64,000 bases of DNA, from assembly GCA_023014335.1 (NCBI GenBank), contig JAECYW010000029.1, forward strand, positions 372,001 through 436,000. Direction: 5' to 3'. This stretch comes from Galerina marginata. Lineage: Eukaryota; Basidiomycota; Agaricomycetes; Agaricales; Galerinaceae. The notes under the pieces were generated by a model that saw only the letters and a list, made by a program, of their open reading frames with translations, was not told the origin of the DNA and made no database searches. A program made the position numbers and the translations under genes. Shown in pieces: positions 46,481-58,885 of this stretch; the first letter of the stretch is position 1; every line of letters starts with the position of its first letter.

Positions 46481-46562
46481 TGTAAATGCTTGATCGTTAT
46501 TTCGGGATGAAATGCTCTACTCATGCTCCTTCTTCGGTTTTTTCCCTCGGATTTCCGCTTTA

Positions 46563-46786
46563 GATACGGCAAACTCGACATTTCAATTGCCACACCTGCT
46601 GGATCGGATGGCCAAGTACAGTTATGCGTTGGCCTTCTGGGTTTTGAAGAGAATGTTGATGTGATTCAAAGAGGTACCGAGCTGCAAGTAAGCGGTTGTG
46701 AAGATGAGGCTTTGATTGTCAATGCTTTCGTGAAAGTTCGACCCGAAATAACTTTAATCCTGCCACCGCCTATTCACGTGGGCTGA
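46563..46786 (+). other. exon-like open frame after repeat copy B
   Basis: Following a plausible acceptor (TTCCGCTTTAG, ends about 46562), a 73-codon frame continues to TGA at 46784-46786 (LCVGLLGFEENVDVIQRG, LILPPPIHVG). Composition looks coding and the surroundings are repeat-derived, but no upstream exon was found. It may be the last exon of a decayed gene. Confidence 0.3.
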
Positions 46787-48788
46787 ATTCTGAGAGTTCG
46801 GCAGCCTTAACTTATCTGGCTCGTCACTTCCTGTGCTTTACGACCCAATTCTAGATTCTGAGGTCGATCTCTACTCTCAACCCGAACACGCTGTCCTGGC
46901 ATGGAAATGATGACACGTGTCGTTTCCAACGACATCAAAGCAGGCCGAACGACGACATTAAACGACTTGAGATGAATTTCAACGCGATGGTGAATGAGGG
47001 CCATCTTCCTGTTGACAAGGAAAATTCACATCTTGGTGTGATAGAATCCCCAATTCAGCGTGTTTGGGAACACAAATGGGCCACCTGATAGAATATATTT
47101 AGCGCTTTAGTTTCAGATAAGCCTCGTGTTTTCTGATATATCAAGTTCCCAGTTATTTACTTCGTGGAATCCAACGTAGCATGCGGAAGATTTCTCAACC
47201 AGCTATGTTTAAGGGATGGCTGTTATATTCACAGGAACTCGTGGAACAGCTCTGGGTCATTTGGCCCAGTCATTCTGTCAAGCACGCACAGCCTGTGGGT
47301 TCATGGCGTCTATCTGTGAGAGAAGAACGCAATACATATGATAACGTATCTCTATAAGCCTTGGTACCGCCGTAAACTCTGATCAACGCTTTCCCAAGGT
47401 GAGAACTAGAACTATAAAAAACGAGCGCCTAACCTGCTGCCTGAGCGCTTTTATCCTCGGATCACCGATAACGCCACTGGAAGACTAATGGCTCCGCCAT
47501 TCGAGCTGTCATGTATATTATCTCCCATGTCCAACCACAGACACGCGTTAACTTAAACTGCGCATAGATGCAGTGACGTTCATATCCGCAGAAACATAGC
47601 ATCCTTCTGCTTACATTACAATTATCTACCTTTAATCGGTATCGATCAGAAATTCCAAAGACCTGATAGAACTGCTGCCTTAACATACAAGAACGAGTGC
47701 CTGGGCCTTTCTAGCTCACCTAAAACGTTAACTTAGCGCACGAGGATTGCGATTTCAAGCGCGTAAGGACACGCTGACACTGTCGAACTTTCAACAGGAA
47801 GGTGGAAACCTGTAAGATGGTAGCTAGGAAGGAAGGAACATTAAACTAAACATCATCCCTAGCTTAAATCCGATGTTAGGACAGCAGGTTCAGCTGTGTT
47901 TTCGTTTCAAGAGGGTCTCCTAAATTAGCGCTCATCCTTTGTCTCGGCCACAGTGGGAAAATTAATCGTTGGACAGACTCAAACCCAACAAACACTGCCG
48001 AGCTATCATAGACCCTGCCTTTTGGCGACCGCTAATCACTATTGAAAGATGTTGCAAAAAGTTCAACCGGGGGTCGAAGTACTTTTAGCTATAATTAAAT
48101 ACAGAGTTCTGGCTAATCTTTTTACCTTGGGCTATTCAGACTTTCAATGAACTTCGCCCTGTGATTGAGCTCAAAAGGGCCTGCTTACTTCATTAAAGCT
48201 AAGTATGTGCATAAGTACGCTATGAATTTGGGAGGCAATGTCGATAGGTGAGCTATTATGATATGAACACGTTTCGAGAGGAAAAACCACCGCTCTTGAA
48301 CCTTATTGATGCTATATCTATCTTGAATCAAGTCTGACACTGGTACCAAGCGCTGATCTGGGGCATCAAACTTCGCGAGAGATAGCTGCGGAATGATAAC
48401 TAACATGAGGAGAGGCGCTGAGAGAAATGTACTCGAAAGGTCGTGATAAGATATTTTTTTACCGATCTCCTCGGGTTCTAACCAGATATATAAGAATAAT
48501 TTTGTTCGACCCTAATGAGTGAGGCCATGAGTGCTGTCGATCAGGGGTTCCTGCTTCTTACGGGGGTCACGGAAGTCCGTCTTCCATTTTTTAGAAAGGG
48601 CTATGAGCGTCTACTTTTCAATTTGTCCGATTCCGTCCTCTAGTGTGCGATTTTTGGAAATAAGGTGCCTGGAATATGTGAAGAGCGGTAAAAGGTCCTC
48701 AGCTTTAAAAGCGCGTCAAATTTTGTGGCTAGGACAGTCACGACCAGTCTAACCTCGCTACAACTTGCATCTCAACAACAAAACTAAC
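46787..48788. other. 2-kb intergenic stretch, no gene supported
   Basis: AT-richer than the repeat blocks, with short frames only. No promoter element is convincing for the gene at 48789 apart from an AT-rich TATATAAGAA at about 48486, which is far upstream. Confidence 0.4.
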
Positions 48789-50731
48789 ATGGATCCGAAT
48801 CGTCGAAACAATGCCGCCTTCGAGCTCCCTGACAATAGTATGTCTCCGTAAGTCGATCAAAAACTGGTGAGGCCCGACTTGCTAATTATTTCTGGGTCAT
48901 GAGGCCGAATGGTGCCAGTGGCTTAAAGCCAGGTGTCGGTAATAATGGCGCTCCTGGTTTCAACCCCCTCACGCCAGGAGGGTAAGTGGAGATTGATTAC
49001 AACCGTTCATACCACCAATATTCACCGGTTTTCCCTGGGCCAGCTTTGGAGGGCCACCTGTAATGGGAGGTGCTAACCCTTTTGGCGGGTACGTCAGCCA
49101 TATAACAGACGAGGAATTTCTTTCTCATTTTGAGTAATATAGAGGGATTGCAAGCGGTTTCAGGGCGGGACAAACATCGACCACTACCCAGCAACAGTCC
49201 TCAACGTATGTTAAAATTTTTGATATGCCCAAAAATTCATTTTCACTGAAAGTATATAAGAACGACAACCACACAGCAATCCTCAAGCTATTCGTCGGAA
49301 ACTATCCAGAGGTACGCCGTCTGTGAAGCATGTCCAAACATAAATATCTTACTTTATCCGAGTTCCACGCAGTCGCTCGGGCTCGCTCTCACACAGGTCC
49401 CTTGGATGCGCTTCAAAGTTATTGCAGAACCGGATATGAGCCTCTTCGCAAGCGACGCCCGCCTCCAGGCGTTCATTCATTCTATTACCGAAACCACCGT
49501 AGCCAGTGTCACCCAGGAAATTATGAACGAATTCACGTCCACCCTCGAGCAGGCGATTGTGAAAATCAACCAGTCGATTACAGCTCGAATGTCTACCGTC
49601 ACAGAGAGTGTCATCGCGCAAATTACCTCCCTTACGAATATTCCAGGGGGTGTAACTGGGTTGCAGCCCCTTTGCCACGACGGTATCATTGGGGTTCCAG
49701 GTATCGGAGGCACGAATATCCCCAACGGCTTGGGTGGCGTTGGTGGAATCCCCGTTTTTGGTCCTGCTCCAGGTATTGGCGGAATTCCTGTCTTTGTTCC
49801 TGTTCCAGGTGTTGGCGGAGGGTCGGATGGTAATGGCCCCGGCCGAACGGTCATTATCATTGACAATTGCGGAAAGAAACACGCTCCAGGATGTCCCAAC
49901 GAACACAATCGCGGGCACTGTTCATGCCCCGCCAATGACAGCTGCCCGATGCTATACCCAAACCAGAAGCCAGCGACCGTAGCCCCTCCCGACCTGACGA
50001 AGGCAGCCTGGATCTGGACCAAGGAGGTTGTTGGCGCCCCAGGTGGAGTTCTCCGGGGCATGGCGCGTCCCTTCCGCAAGACTATCTCCAGCAGGTGCCC
50101 AGTGAACCGCTTGACAATTGACATCGTTTGCGATGACGCCTACACTCTTTATGTCAACGGAAAGCTTGTCGGGTCTGGTAGCAACTGGACTATTGCACAG
50201 CGATACACCGTGCGCTTCGGGGACACCAACAAAGTGGTAGTTGCCGTATACGCGATTCAAGGTCCGATCTCGATGGCACAGGTCGGGTTAGTCTGCGCCG
50301 GAGTAGTCTGGAATAGCCAGGAGAGGGGCCCAGTGCGAACGGTTTTCGAGACAGATACTACGTGGAAGACTTACCCCGCCGACGATTTCGATAGAACCTT
50401 CTTCGAGCGCGACTTCGATGACTGGAGCTGGGAAAACGCAGTCTCGGAAGGTGCATTCCCTACTACACCGCCGTGGGCTGGCAAGGTGATACTCCCAACC
50501 ACCCAGAGCCCGAACGGCCCAGGGTCGAAGAACATAGCTGGGTTGCCCAAGATCCCAGACGCCCCTGAGGCCGAACCCGCGGATGTGATCACCTCCAATG
50601 AGGGAAGCAATGGACCGCCAGCGGATCACACGCCAGTTATCGAGTCCGAGAAAGACCAGAGGAGCCGAAAGGATCTTGCGACCCCTGGAAGCGGGCGTTC
50701 CAGCGTCCTCAAGAATAGCCGCGGAAACTAA
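48789..50731 (+). CDS. 554-aa protein with Gly/Pro-rich linkers and a rhamnosidase-N-type beta-sandwich domain
   Basis: Exons are 48789-48847, 48904-48981, 49044-49088, 49143-49205, 49261-49311 and 49363-50731, with introns of 51-62 bp; all phases join. Residues 1-100 are low-complexity (Asn/Gly/Pro, then Thr/Gln/Ser). Residues ~115-190 are helical (TVASVTQEIMNEFTSTLEQA). Next come PGIGG-type repeats, a Cys-rich patch (CGKKHAPGCPNEHNRGHCSC), and from ~310 to 430 a domain starting WIWTKE with FRKTI and DDAYTLYVNGKLVGSGSNW. Those motifs are seen in galactose-binding-like/rhamnosidase N-terminal sandwich domains, so sugar binding is a reasonable inference. The acidic C-terminal tail is disordered. 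There is no signal peptide and no catalytic domain. Chain of small phase-2 introns at the N-terminus is unusual but consistent. Confidence 0.75.
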
Positions 50732-50989
50732 CGACGGTCTTGCGGTGGGAATATCATTGAAACTTTGCTCGTATAGGTCGTGAATATATGGCGTTGGCGC
50801 TCTGTATTTAGAAAGAATTCGGTGGATTAACATTGGAGATTTTCGAGATGCAAAGGCAAGATATCGAAAGATAGATAGACTTACCGTTAATTTGAGAATG
50901 CGAACCACGACTGTAGGTGAAGATATACTCGAGTGGCTTTCAGTTGCTGAACGATAACAGAGGGATTCTTTTGGACCGCGCGTCGCCTG
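50732..50989. other. intergenic, no gene seen
   Basis: Downstream of the 554-aa gene. The long minus-strand frame crossing here is a shadow of that gene. Confidence 0.4.
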
Positions 50990-52700
50990 CGAGGTCTTGG
51001 TCAGCATCCGAGTCAGGGGTCAAATCACTGAGAGAATAAAAAGGTTATGTAATAAGCAACTGTTGACGTTTGTATAAATTGAAAGCCACAGGAAAAACGA
51101 GTGCCTCAAATTTTGGGCATCATCTATCCCGTCTGCCACCTCTCCGTTCCAAGCTCATTTTCTGGTCTTCTACACCCTGCGCCCATAAAACTCGATTCCA
51201 GAGTTCGGGCAGTAGCAAGGCAATACCGGCACATCATGCTGGTATGGCGTCAAATTTTTTTTTTTCGCGGTTCCGCGCCGTACCTTAGGAATTCTTTGCC
51301 ACCGTAAGCGCGCGGCGGTGGCAGCAGGACCAGGAGAGGCAGTATGGGGCTCGGAGCGGTGGAGCTGACTAGATGGACGATGTTCGCAGCCAATGGCGGC
51401 ATTGGAAAGTGTACTGCATTGTGCGACTGCGGACAGCCCAGAAGACTCATGTTCTTGAAGGTGTGGTCTCTTTATTCACTTCATTTATCTGCGGTATCTG
51501 ATCTATTCCATAGGACGTCGAAATTACTGTACCGACTCCCAGACAAGGAAGGTTTCTACCTGGCGAGCCACTCCTCTTATTTCAAGTCGTTCGCTCATCA
51601 GTACCTACCTGCTGTGAGGGCGTCGTTGAACGATTTAAGAACACCGACGTTTATTTCCTTTCCCAGCTCAAAAACCCTTCATGGTCATGACGAAACGAAC
51701 CCCCCTTTCCATCTCATGCAGGAAATAGCCAACATTTGCCTTGGGGATTCTGTCTCCTGTAAGTACTATCGCGCAGCCTCCTTCCATGGCCAAACGCGCA
51801 TCATGTCCCCATTGACAAACTCCCAAATCCAGGCTTCTCCATCCGACGAGGAGCTTTTCTCCCACCCCACGTGAGCTACTCGTCGCCGTGGACGGCGACG
51901 TCGGACTCAGTCGGCGACACCCTTCGTATGCTTTTCTTTCAGAATCGATCACCCAGATATGAAGAAGCCGGAGGGTTGTTGTGTCATTACCACCCCTAGC
52001 CCTAGGAACGCCCATTTCCCGTCTGATTTAGCGTCGGGACCATCACGTTCGGGTTCGATGCCTCCACCAGCACTGTCAATACCACCACCACCGACCGTCT
52101 CAATCACACAATCTCCTTCGGCGCCCGTAATCCCAAACTTTGGGGCATCGTTATTTTGCCCATGCATCATCGCCCCTTAATTTTGTTACCCGAAACAAAC
52201 ATCTCTCCACTGCCTCCTTTCCACCGGCGCAGTCTGCCATCCCGTTCTCTGCGTACCGAGACAACCCTTATTCTACGTACAAAGTAAAGAAGCCTCTCGC
52301 TAGGCTCTCTTCCAAGTCTGGAATTGAGCTCTTGCTGCTGCGGGACCTGACTAACGGGGTGACCGATTCAGATTCGGATCTGAGGACGACAAAGAGTGGG
52401 CGAGGAGTAGGATGAGTCGGTACAGAACTCTTGACAGCGCGGCGTCGAATGAATCGAAGGAAGATGCCAATGCGTACGCTACTCATTCGCGAGCGTAGAC
52501 GGTATCATACCACATTCCTCGTTTTCCCTCCAAAGTTCGAGGAACGGGGTCAACGTTCGCTTCTTGCACCGTTAGTAACATCTGCTGCGGATCGCTGCTC
52601 ATCTGGCGCCAGCAGCGGGCAGATGCTCGAACCTCGAGAGTTCACTACCTGCCAGCGTGTTTCTAGGGACTGGTTTTTATTACAACTATAGGAAGCAACA
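50990..52700 (+). repeat. dispersed repeat family, partial copy F
   Basis: The clearest match is at 52510-52690: GGTATCATACC, GCTGCTCATCTGGCGCCAGC, GAACCTCGAGAGTTC and CTGCCAGCGTG, against 46055-46180 in copy B. The upstream part has the same pyrimidine-rich composition. A 176-codon frame (51344-51874) is interrupted by an apparent intron and has no domain. Confidence 0.45.
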
Positions 52701-53662
52701 AGTGTCAAGATGAGAATAGTCGAGAGCAAAGTAAGGAAGTCACAGGGGGGAGTGGGAACAAAAGCGACGCTTGATATGAGCTCGTCTTGAGGAAATAACG
52801 TCGCTTTAAGCTTCACAGAAAGGATTAACTTGAGCGTTCAAACACCTATGTGATAGAAAAGGCGTTGCGCCAATGTTGCGCACCTATTTTTAGTCATGCC
52901 GGCCATGTCGTTTAGACCATTGAAATTGCAAAATTTAATCGGGACAGGCAACCGCTCATGGTATTTCAGTGGTCACCTACTCGAGTACTCGAGTATATGA
53001 TTATAACAAGACAAGGCTGGTATTGCATAGTCGAGTCAAACAAATCAGTTACCACACCGTGGGTTGGGTTGGTAACCGGCGTCGGACGCGTCACTGATCT
53101 TTCGCATCAATACCAGCACGTGCCCGTTATGACGCGAAGACAGTGCAGGCACGTCAATAATTGCGGGTAACGATTTGGTAACGATGGTGCTGCGTAGTCA
53201 CCAAGTGAAATTTCAACTCATAAGTATATAATGGTTGGTGACGAGCCTAGGCGCTCATCATCGGAGGTCAAACACTTGACAGTACCGGGACAGCCCTCAC
53301 CCGGGGCGGCAATCACGATGCTAATCAGATCCCTTATTGGGTTTGCCCGTGGAGTGTGGACTCTCAGTCAAGTGCAGTCTTTGGTGCTTGTAAATTCGGC
53401 GAATTTTCAAAGAAAGAAACACAAACCAACTCATTCTGAGTCGAGAATATTTGTCTACTGCTTAACCAGATTTTAAGATTTCTTGGCTGAGTCGGGTATG
53501 GACGGCGCATTTTGATGACTATAATTGTGGCGATGTTCGGGGTTGCTAGACGCCGGTCACACGCGCTCCTCCTTAAATAGGTACTATTCTATTTCCTCAA
53601 GGTTAAAAAGTTCCTTGGATTACATGGCCCATAGTCCACGACGCCCAGTTTCATCCGCCACC
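52701..53662. other. intergenic upstream of membrane-protein gene
   Basis: No gene supported. A small double palindrome ACTCGAGTACTCGAGT lies at about 52979-52994. Confidence 0.4.
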
Positions 53663-54960
53663 ATGTCTGCCCTTGTCCGAGCTGCAGACCTGCCTCCCCT
53701 CGCTGTCCAGAAATCGGATATTAGCAGCTCGCTCAATTCCACTATCATCTTTACGTTCATGATTGGTGAGCTTCGATATATGTCGCGACTCTCGGGCTTA
53801 AGTTTATGGACTCCTTTGCCAATCTTAGGAATCTATACCACGGTCTACCTAGGCACGCTGTACTTGTATCGTAAGACACCACTCATCATTGCCTTATGAA
53901 TGAGATATGTACTCCAAGGCAGTGACGAAGAGAAGTTCCCAACGGCTAGTGATCGTTGGCACTATCACCATGCTCTACTTGCTCAGTATTGTCCAATTTG
54001 GCTTTCAATTGTGGGACTTGCAGTGGGCGTTCTTGAAACACGGGGAAACACGGGAGAGCGTCTTTGTCTCCCAATTTACTTCCCCTGCTTGGGGAGAGAT
54101 TTTGTCCACCACGAGTACTGTGCTTACTTTGGTTCTCGCCGACGGACTCCTTGTGAGTGAGTATGCCCTGCCCATGAAGAAGTCGCTAATTTGATAGATA
54201 TGGCGATGTTTCTTTGTCTGGAATCGGTCGCTGCGTGTGATTTTGTTGCCTTTGTTTCTCTTGTTCTCCGAAGCAGGTGGGTGGTTTCGGTGAACATTTT
54301 GTTTTGGTCCTGATATGGGATCCGTACTCTCTCAAGCGCTCTCGGTCACCTCGATGATAATTATAGGAATCGACTTTCAACACCCAACATCCAAAATATC
54401 TGCTCTGTTTGGTGGCCTGGAATCGGCTCTGTATTTCGTATCGGTTGCTACCAGCCTAACGGGAACAGTACTTATCGCGTTCAGGATTCATTCAGTTTCC
54501 AGTAACAATTCAGAAGGTGTATTATCATCGGAAAGGTTCAAGAATATTATCGAAATAGTGGTACAATCTGCCGTGCTTTATTCTCTTGCCCTATTGGTAC
54601 CCGCAATCGGAAATATCGTCCCTCCTAGTATCCCATTCGCTAATTACAGTGCGGCTATATGCTCTCCGATCACAGTAAGTACTTATCTGCCCCATCTCTA
54701 CTCAATGGCACTCAATGTCCGATTAGGGACTTGTTCCGACTATAATGGTTGCTCGCGTGTGCATTGCCAATGCAAATAGTAATAATACCAGTCAACCATC
54801 AACCATTCACCGCATATCTGGCCTCGAGTTCCAAGGAGAAAGCGCTAACGACAATAGAACACGGACTGGGACGGATAGTCTTCGAGAAATGAACAACGAT
54901 GTCGTGCCAATATCTGTGGCAAACCCACAAATCAAATCATTTAGAGTAAAAGACCAATAA
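53663..54960 (+). CDS. Agaricomycete multi-pass membrane protein (IWRCFxVWN family)
   Basis: Exons are 53663-53765, 53829-53870, 53923-54152, 54198-54276, 54337-54674 and 54727-54960, with introns of 45-63 bp; the phases join to 341 aa. The start ATG is in good context (GCCACCATGTC). About seven hydrophobic segments are seen, including GIYTTVYLGTLYLYLTK, LVIVGTITMLYLLSIVQFGF, IWRCFFVWNRSLRVILLPLF, GLESALYFVSVATSLTG and IIEIVVQSAVLYSLALLVPA, then GLVPTIMVARV and a polar cytosolic tail with ISGLEFQ. The order of motifs is typical of a large, uncharacterised membrane-protein family in mushroom-forming fungi. I know no biochemical role. No frame defects. Confidence 0.82.
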
Positions 54961-55302
54961 ACGGGGTTGAAACTGGCCAGAATAGCCAGCCGGGACTCAA
55001 GCGACGCGGAGAAAGGATCAGTGGTAAGTTTTTAACTTGGTCGTTATTCTACTGGAATGTGAGGTTGGGCTTACACGTTAGCAATAGCCGCTGCAAGAGG
55101 CCTATTTTTCACTACGCTTAGCATCCATCGGACATGCTAGCAAGGTATCTGTTTCGTCCGATTTACTTTAGGCGCCATAGCCAAGGATAAGAGTGTCCTA
55201 CGATTGATGTCTCCTTAATTGCTAATTATATTTCTTTCTTCATGTATCATATCCACGAAACTGCCTCCACCTAATTATTCTTGGCAAGCCTACATTAGCA
55301 CC
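54961..55302. other. convergent intergenic region
   Basis: Lies between the 3' ends of the plus-strand membrane-protein gene and the minus-strand WSC gene. Nothing else recognised. Confidence 0.5.
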
Positions 55303-57014
55303 TTAAGAGCTTATCTGCTCGAATACGTTAGGTGCCTGCAAGAAAACTGGTCTGCAGTCACTCTTTATATAATTTTGATGACCATCGATGGGAGAAAATA
55401 CGAGGTCAAATCGGTTTCCTGCTGTAACGTTGACGCAAAAAGCCCAGAGATCGGCACGAGAATTTGCACCCAACAAGAGGGGCTGGAAAAGCGGGCCAGT
55501 AGGGTTGAGAGGGTTTGCCTGCGCCTTATTTAGAGTGTTCGGCGAGTGGTAAAGGGCATATATGCACATACCATTCCGCAGTATCCGTCAAAAAATGTTC
55601 GGTTCCCTCCTACTACCAACGTCGGAGAATCTCCGACATTGACTGTGAAAGAGTTCCCAAGTGGGAATCCACTTAAAATCCCAGGACCAAGCAAGCCTGT
55701 TTCAAACTCATTAAAGCAATCAACGCACGCCTAAAAAGAGTTGAATATTCAAGTCGTTCAGGTTTGAAGGAGAGTAGAAATTTACCGTTAAAATAAAGAA
55801 GCCTGAAGGGAAAGTTGCATCTGAGGCGACCACCAGGCCTAGCGCATCCGGAAGCAATGAGCCATTTCGCGGCAAAACCTGGAGAACAAAGGATGCAGAT
55901 AGCTGTAAACAGGTTTCAAAATTGATTGCCACCGAGGTATCTTGGTAGATTGATATTCGAGCGCTTCCGCCATTAAAACTCGATGATCCACAGAACTCCG
56001 TGGGATCCCCAGTGCACACAACGCTGCAATTACTGTCCGAGACTGGCAGGCCTGACAGCATTGCGTGGCCGCACCCTATAGACGCATTGGCCAGTTATAA
56101 ATGTAGGAGGAAAATCAAACGTACAGCATTCCCCCCCATTTTCCAACCCAGATAGCGCGAAGTTGCTCGCTTTACATGAAGCAGTACACGTCTCGACCGT
56201 TACAGGCCCGGACAAGCCTACCATACGCTCGAGATCGCGGAGAGTGAGATCATCCCGGTCGCTGTAACATGATTTCGATATACTCTGTAAGGCAGAGGAA
56301 ATGGCTTGAATAGACTTACGAGAAGCAGCCTTTGTATTGCCAAGTATTGACAACTGGCTTAATGCTTGGATGAATCACATTTGAGGCCCCGTTTGCGAAT
56401 ACTTCAATAGCGTCCATCCCTCCACATGTCAGAGTACTGTCTCCAGCGCATGGGTCACTGCACGAGTTATCTGGTTCGCTGATGCTAGTCTGCATCGCAA
56501 AATCGCACCCTGTGAAGGCAAAAATACTTGAGCAGTCGACGCGATGGATAGACCTGTGACATACAGCATTCCTGCATATAATTAGTATCTAACGTAGAGC
56601 CTGACCATTGAGAGCAATTATGAATTACATACGTCATGAAACTCGACTCCAGCGAATGCAAAGTTCCCCGGGGTGCATAAACCCATACAAGCTGCGGGTG
56701 TCATGTTGGCGCTTGTGAAAGACGCCTCGTGCAAAGTACGCAGTGCGCTCCTGTCTCTTCGCTTTTTGCCTCAGTTATCAAACAATATTTGTGGGGCGAT
56801 AGGAAACTCACTTAAAGCACCCAACTCTGGTCCAACCAGGAAGAGTAGCGTTTGGGTTCGAGGGGGTTTGCCGAACCTCCAAAGCCCCGATATAGTCTGC
56901 ATTTCCCTACGAAATGAAGATATGTCAGTCGAAGAAAAATATAACGACGAAATGCTGAACTCGAGCTGTGTAGATCAACACTGTGATAACGAAAATGGAA
57001 ATCCAATGTTGCAT
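55303..57014 (-). CDS. secreted protein with two WSC domains
   Basis: Nine exons on the minus strand: 56949-57014, 56812-56906, 56633-56756, 56565-56571 (7 bases), 56320-56509, 56125-56261, 55786-56075, 55572-55730 and 55303-55518. All phases join into 427 aa. Residues 1-20 or so are a signal peptide (MQHWISIFVITVLIY). WSC domain 1 is at ~45-140 (GCFKDRSALRTL, MTPAACMGLC, ECWCD, TCGG). WSC domain 2 is at ~155-253 (YKGCFSDRDD, TCTASCK, ECWCGHAM, CTGDPTEFCG). The C-terminal ~170 residues are Gly/Asn-rich, with four cysteines and no recognised domain. No membrane anchor or GPI signal is obvious, so it is probably secreted or wall-associated. WSC domains are thought to bind wall polysaccharides; the sugar here is unknown. 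The 7-base exon supplies the Glu-Cys of WSC 1. Confidence 0.85.
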
Positions 57015-57064
57015 CTTGGAGGAGCACCGGAGTCTGAGCCTCGAGTTGGTTAAACCAGGACTCG

Positions 57065-57072
57065 TTTATATA
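57065..57072 (-). promoter_or_regulatory. TATA box of the WSC gene
   Basis: Read on the minus strand, TATATAAA lies about 50 bases upstream of the ATG at 57014. Confidence 0.6.
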
Positions 57073-58329
57073 CAAGACGAAATCAGTTCTAATGTTGGCC
57101 CCGATGACCTGGGATCATTCTTCAGGAACTTGCCAACTGTCGAACGTAACTGAACTAGAATAAACCAGATAACCTATTTTCGTTTCATCAGTTTTGATAA
57201 ATCGCAAGTAGCGTCTTTTACCGCCTATAGCATCGTCGTTTTGCGGGTTCTGCAAGAATACACAGGTGAGGCTGTTCATTCCTTTGCGGGAGCACAACCG
57301 TCAGCCAAAAACCAAGAGACCTGGGCGCCATTCTTTCATACCAGAACATGAAGTACTTCAGATTCTCCATGATTCACGCGGTGTGTACAGTCCACCTTCC
57401 ATCTGTTGAAATGTCGAGACGCTCTTAATAAGTGCTTCATCAAGCGAGATATATTTGTGTCTGTCAAGTATGTGATCAACAATCAAGCAACTGGCATGAG
57501 ATAGCTATGGCTGCCTAACCAAATCACGTTCCCAGCTCGAAAGCTCCTTGACCCAGTCGTAGGTGCAAGTCGCCTACACATGTTCCTAGAACAGTGCGAG
57601 AAGGAATCCCAACCGTGAAGTCGTACAAGGCCAAGTGAGATCGCTGGGAAGTCGACTGCGAACGAGAGTACATAGTCTGACCCCAGTGCTCCAAGTTTAG
57701 ATTCAAAATCATGACGGACGGACGCATCGGCAGCTTTTCCCGGGATAACTAAAGATCTGCAGCGCCATTCTTTCAAAGCGTCAAAATAACCGGCCAGCAT
57801 TCATGGTCAAACAGCAATACAAATAGATATATGGCATCGCAGAACTATGTTGCATGCTTTCAAACGACACTAGCAAGGTTCCAAGTCGACTATCAAATTG
57901 AAACGCCAAATGGCAATGTCGGTCAGGCGTGACCGTCGACCAGAGAAATGTCGTACTTATTCCAGTAATGAGATTTCCTTGAGACGTAGCTCCAAAGCGA
58001 TAAAAGAAGAAACGAATGCAACCGATTGCCAAGATGAGACGAAAATTATTGACGACAGTGATGACCGACACGAATTTAGCACCACTATGGACGGCATCAT
58101 CAACAGCACAAGCCTAGTAGAAAATAAGTTCCTTAATCAGAAAGAAATGTGAAAGTAAGTATGATTCGAATTTACGATGTCGATAAATGCTTCACACTAC
58201 GTGGAGAAGGTTGGTAGTAGGTGTTATGGGTTAATTCGGCAAGATGTTCTGCGCCTTTCTTAATGCCAGCCACGACCACTAGGCGCAATGGCCGCCAGGC
58301 GGAAGGGCCCCAACTGGTACCGGAAAAAT
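57073..58329. other. no gene supported; possible decayed 3' part of membrane gene
   Basis: Short minus-strand frames (for example 57781-58071) lie downstream of the 58.3-58.9 kb fragment but do not align with a membrane family and cannot be spliced to it. Confidence 0.3.
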
Positions 58330-58885
58330 CAGTTCGCATGTCGAGCATCCCAACCAGTATTATTAAATGACGTACGTTCAAACGATTTGATTATCAGATA
58401 CGTTATTTCAACATCAGGACCGAAGTGAGCTGCGGTAAAAGCAGGATAAGTCAGGTCTAGATTTATAACAGAAATCGAAAACGTCAAGAGGCACCCACTG
58501 ATAGTGAGAACCATCGACATTCCACCGAAAAAAGAAGAAAGTTGTACAAGGCGTTGTATTTTTCTGTTCCACGAACACACTAGGTCAGCCTGAAAACCTT
58601 AATCGATGATGGAAGCAATGAATCGTACGCGCTGACACCATCAAACCAACCGAGATCGGCCCTGACGCCAAGGCCCGAATGAGCTTGAGTGAGGGATAAG
58701 GAACGAAGGAGGACAACGATGGTAACGCTCAGACGTCTAAAACGACGAGGTTGTCATTTCGCAGCTCGAAGTCAGACTGGAATTAGAATTTACCTCAGTA
58801 GCGACTGACATTTTCATTACAACTGTCGCTGGGAGATTATCGATGATGGTCCATAGCCATTAGTAAACTCGGAAAACGTCGTCCT
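58330..58885 (-). pseudogene. degenerate membrane-protein fragment, related to 13.4-13.9 kb
   Basis: The minus-strand first exon near 58820 ends CTACTGAG before GTAAATTC. A hydrophobic stretch (ISVGLMVSARTI) follows, then after a break a frame with NRKIQRLVQ and SMVLTISGCLLTFSISV, like transmembrane helices of the DUF6534-type families. No complete open frame could be joined. The copy at 13.4-13.9 kb has the same order. Confidence 0.35.

Noticed and set aside
50288..51007. 239-codon minus-strand frame
   Set aside because: Mostly antisense to the well-supported 554-aa gene; no independent evidence.
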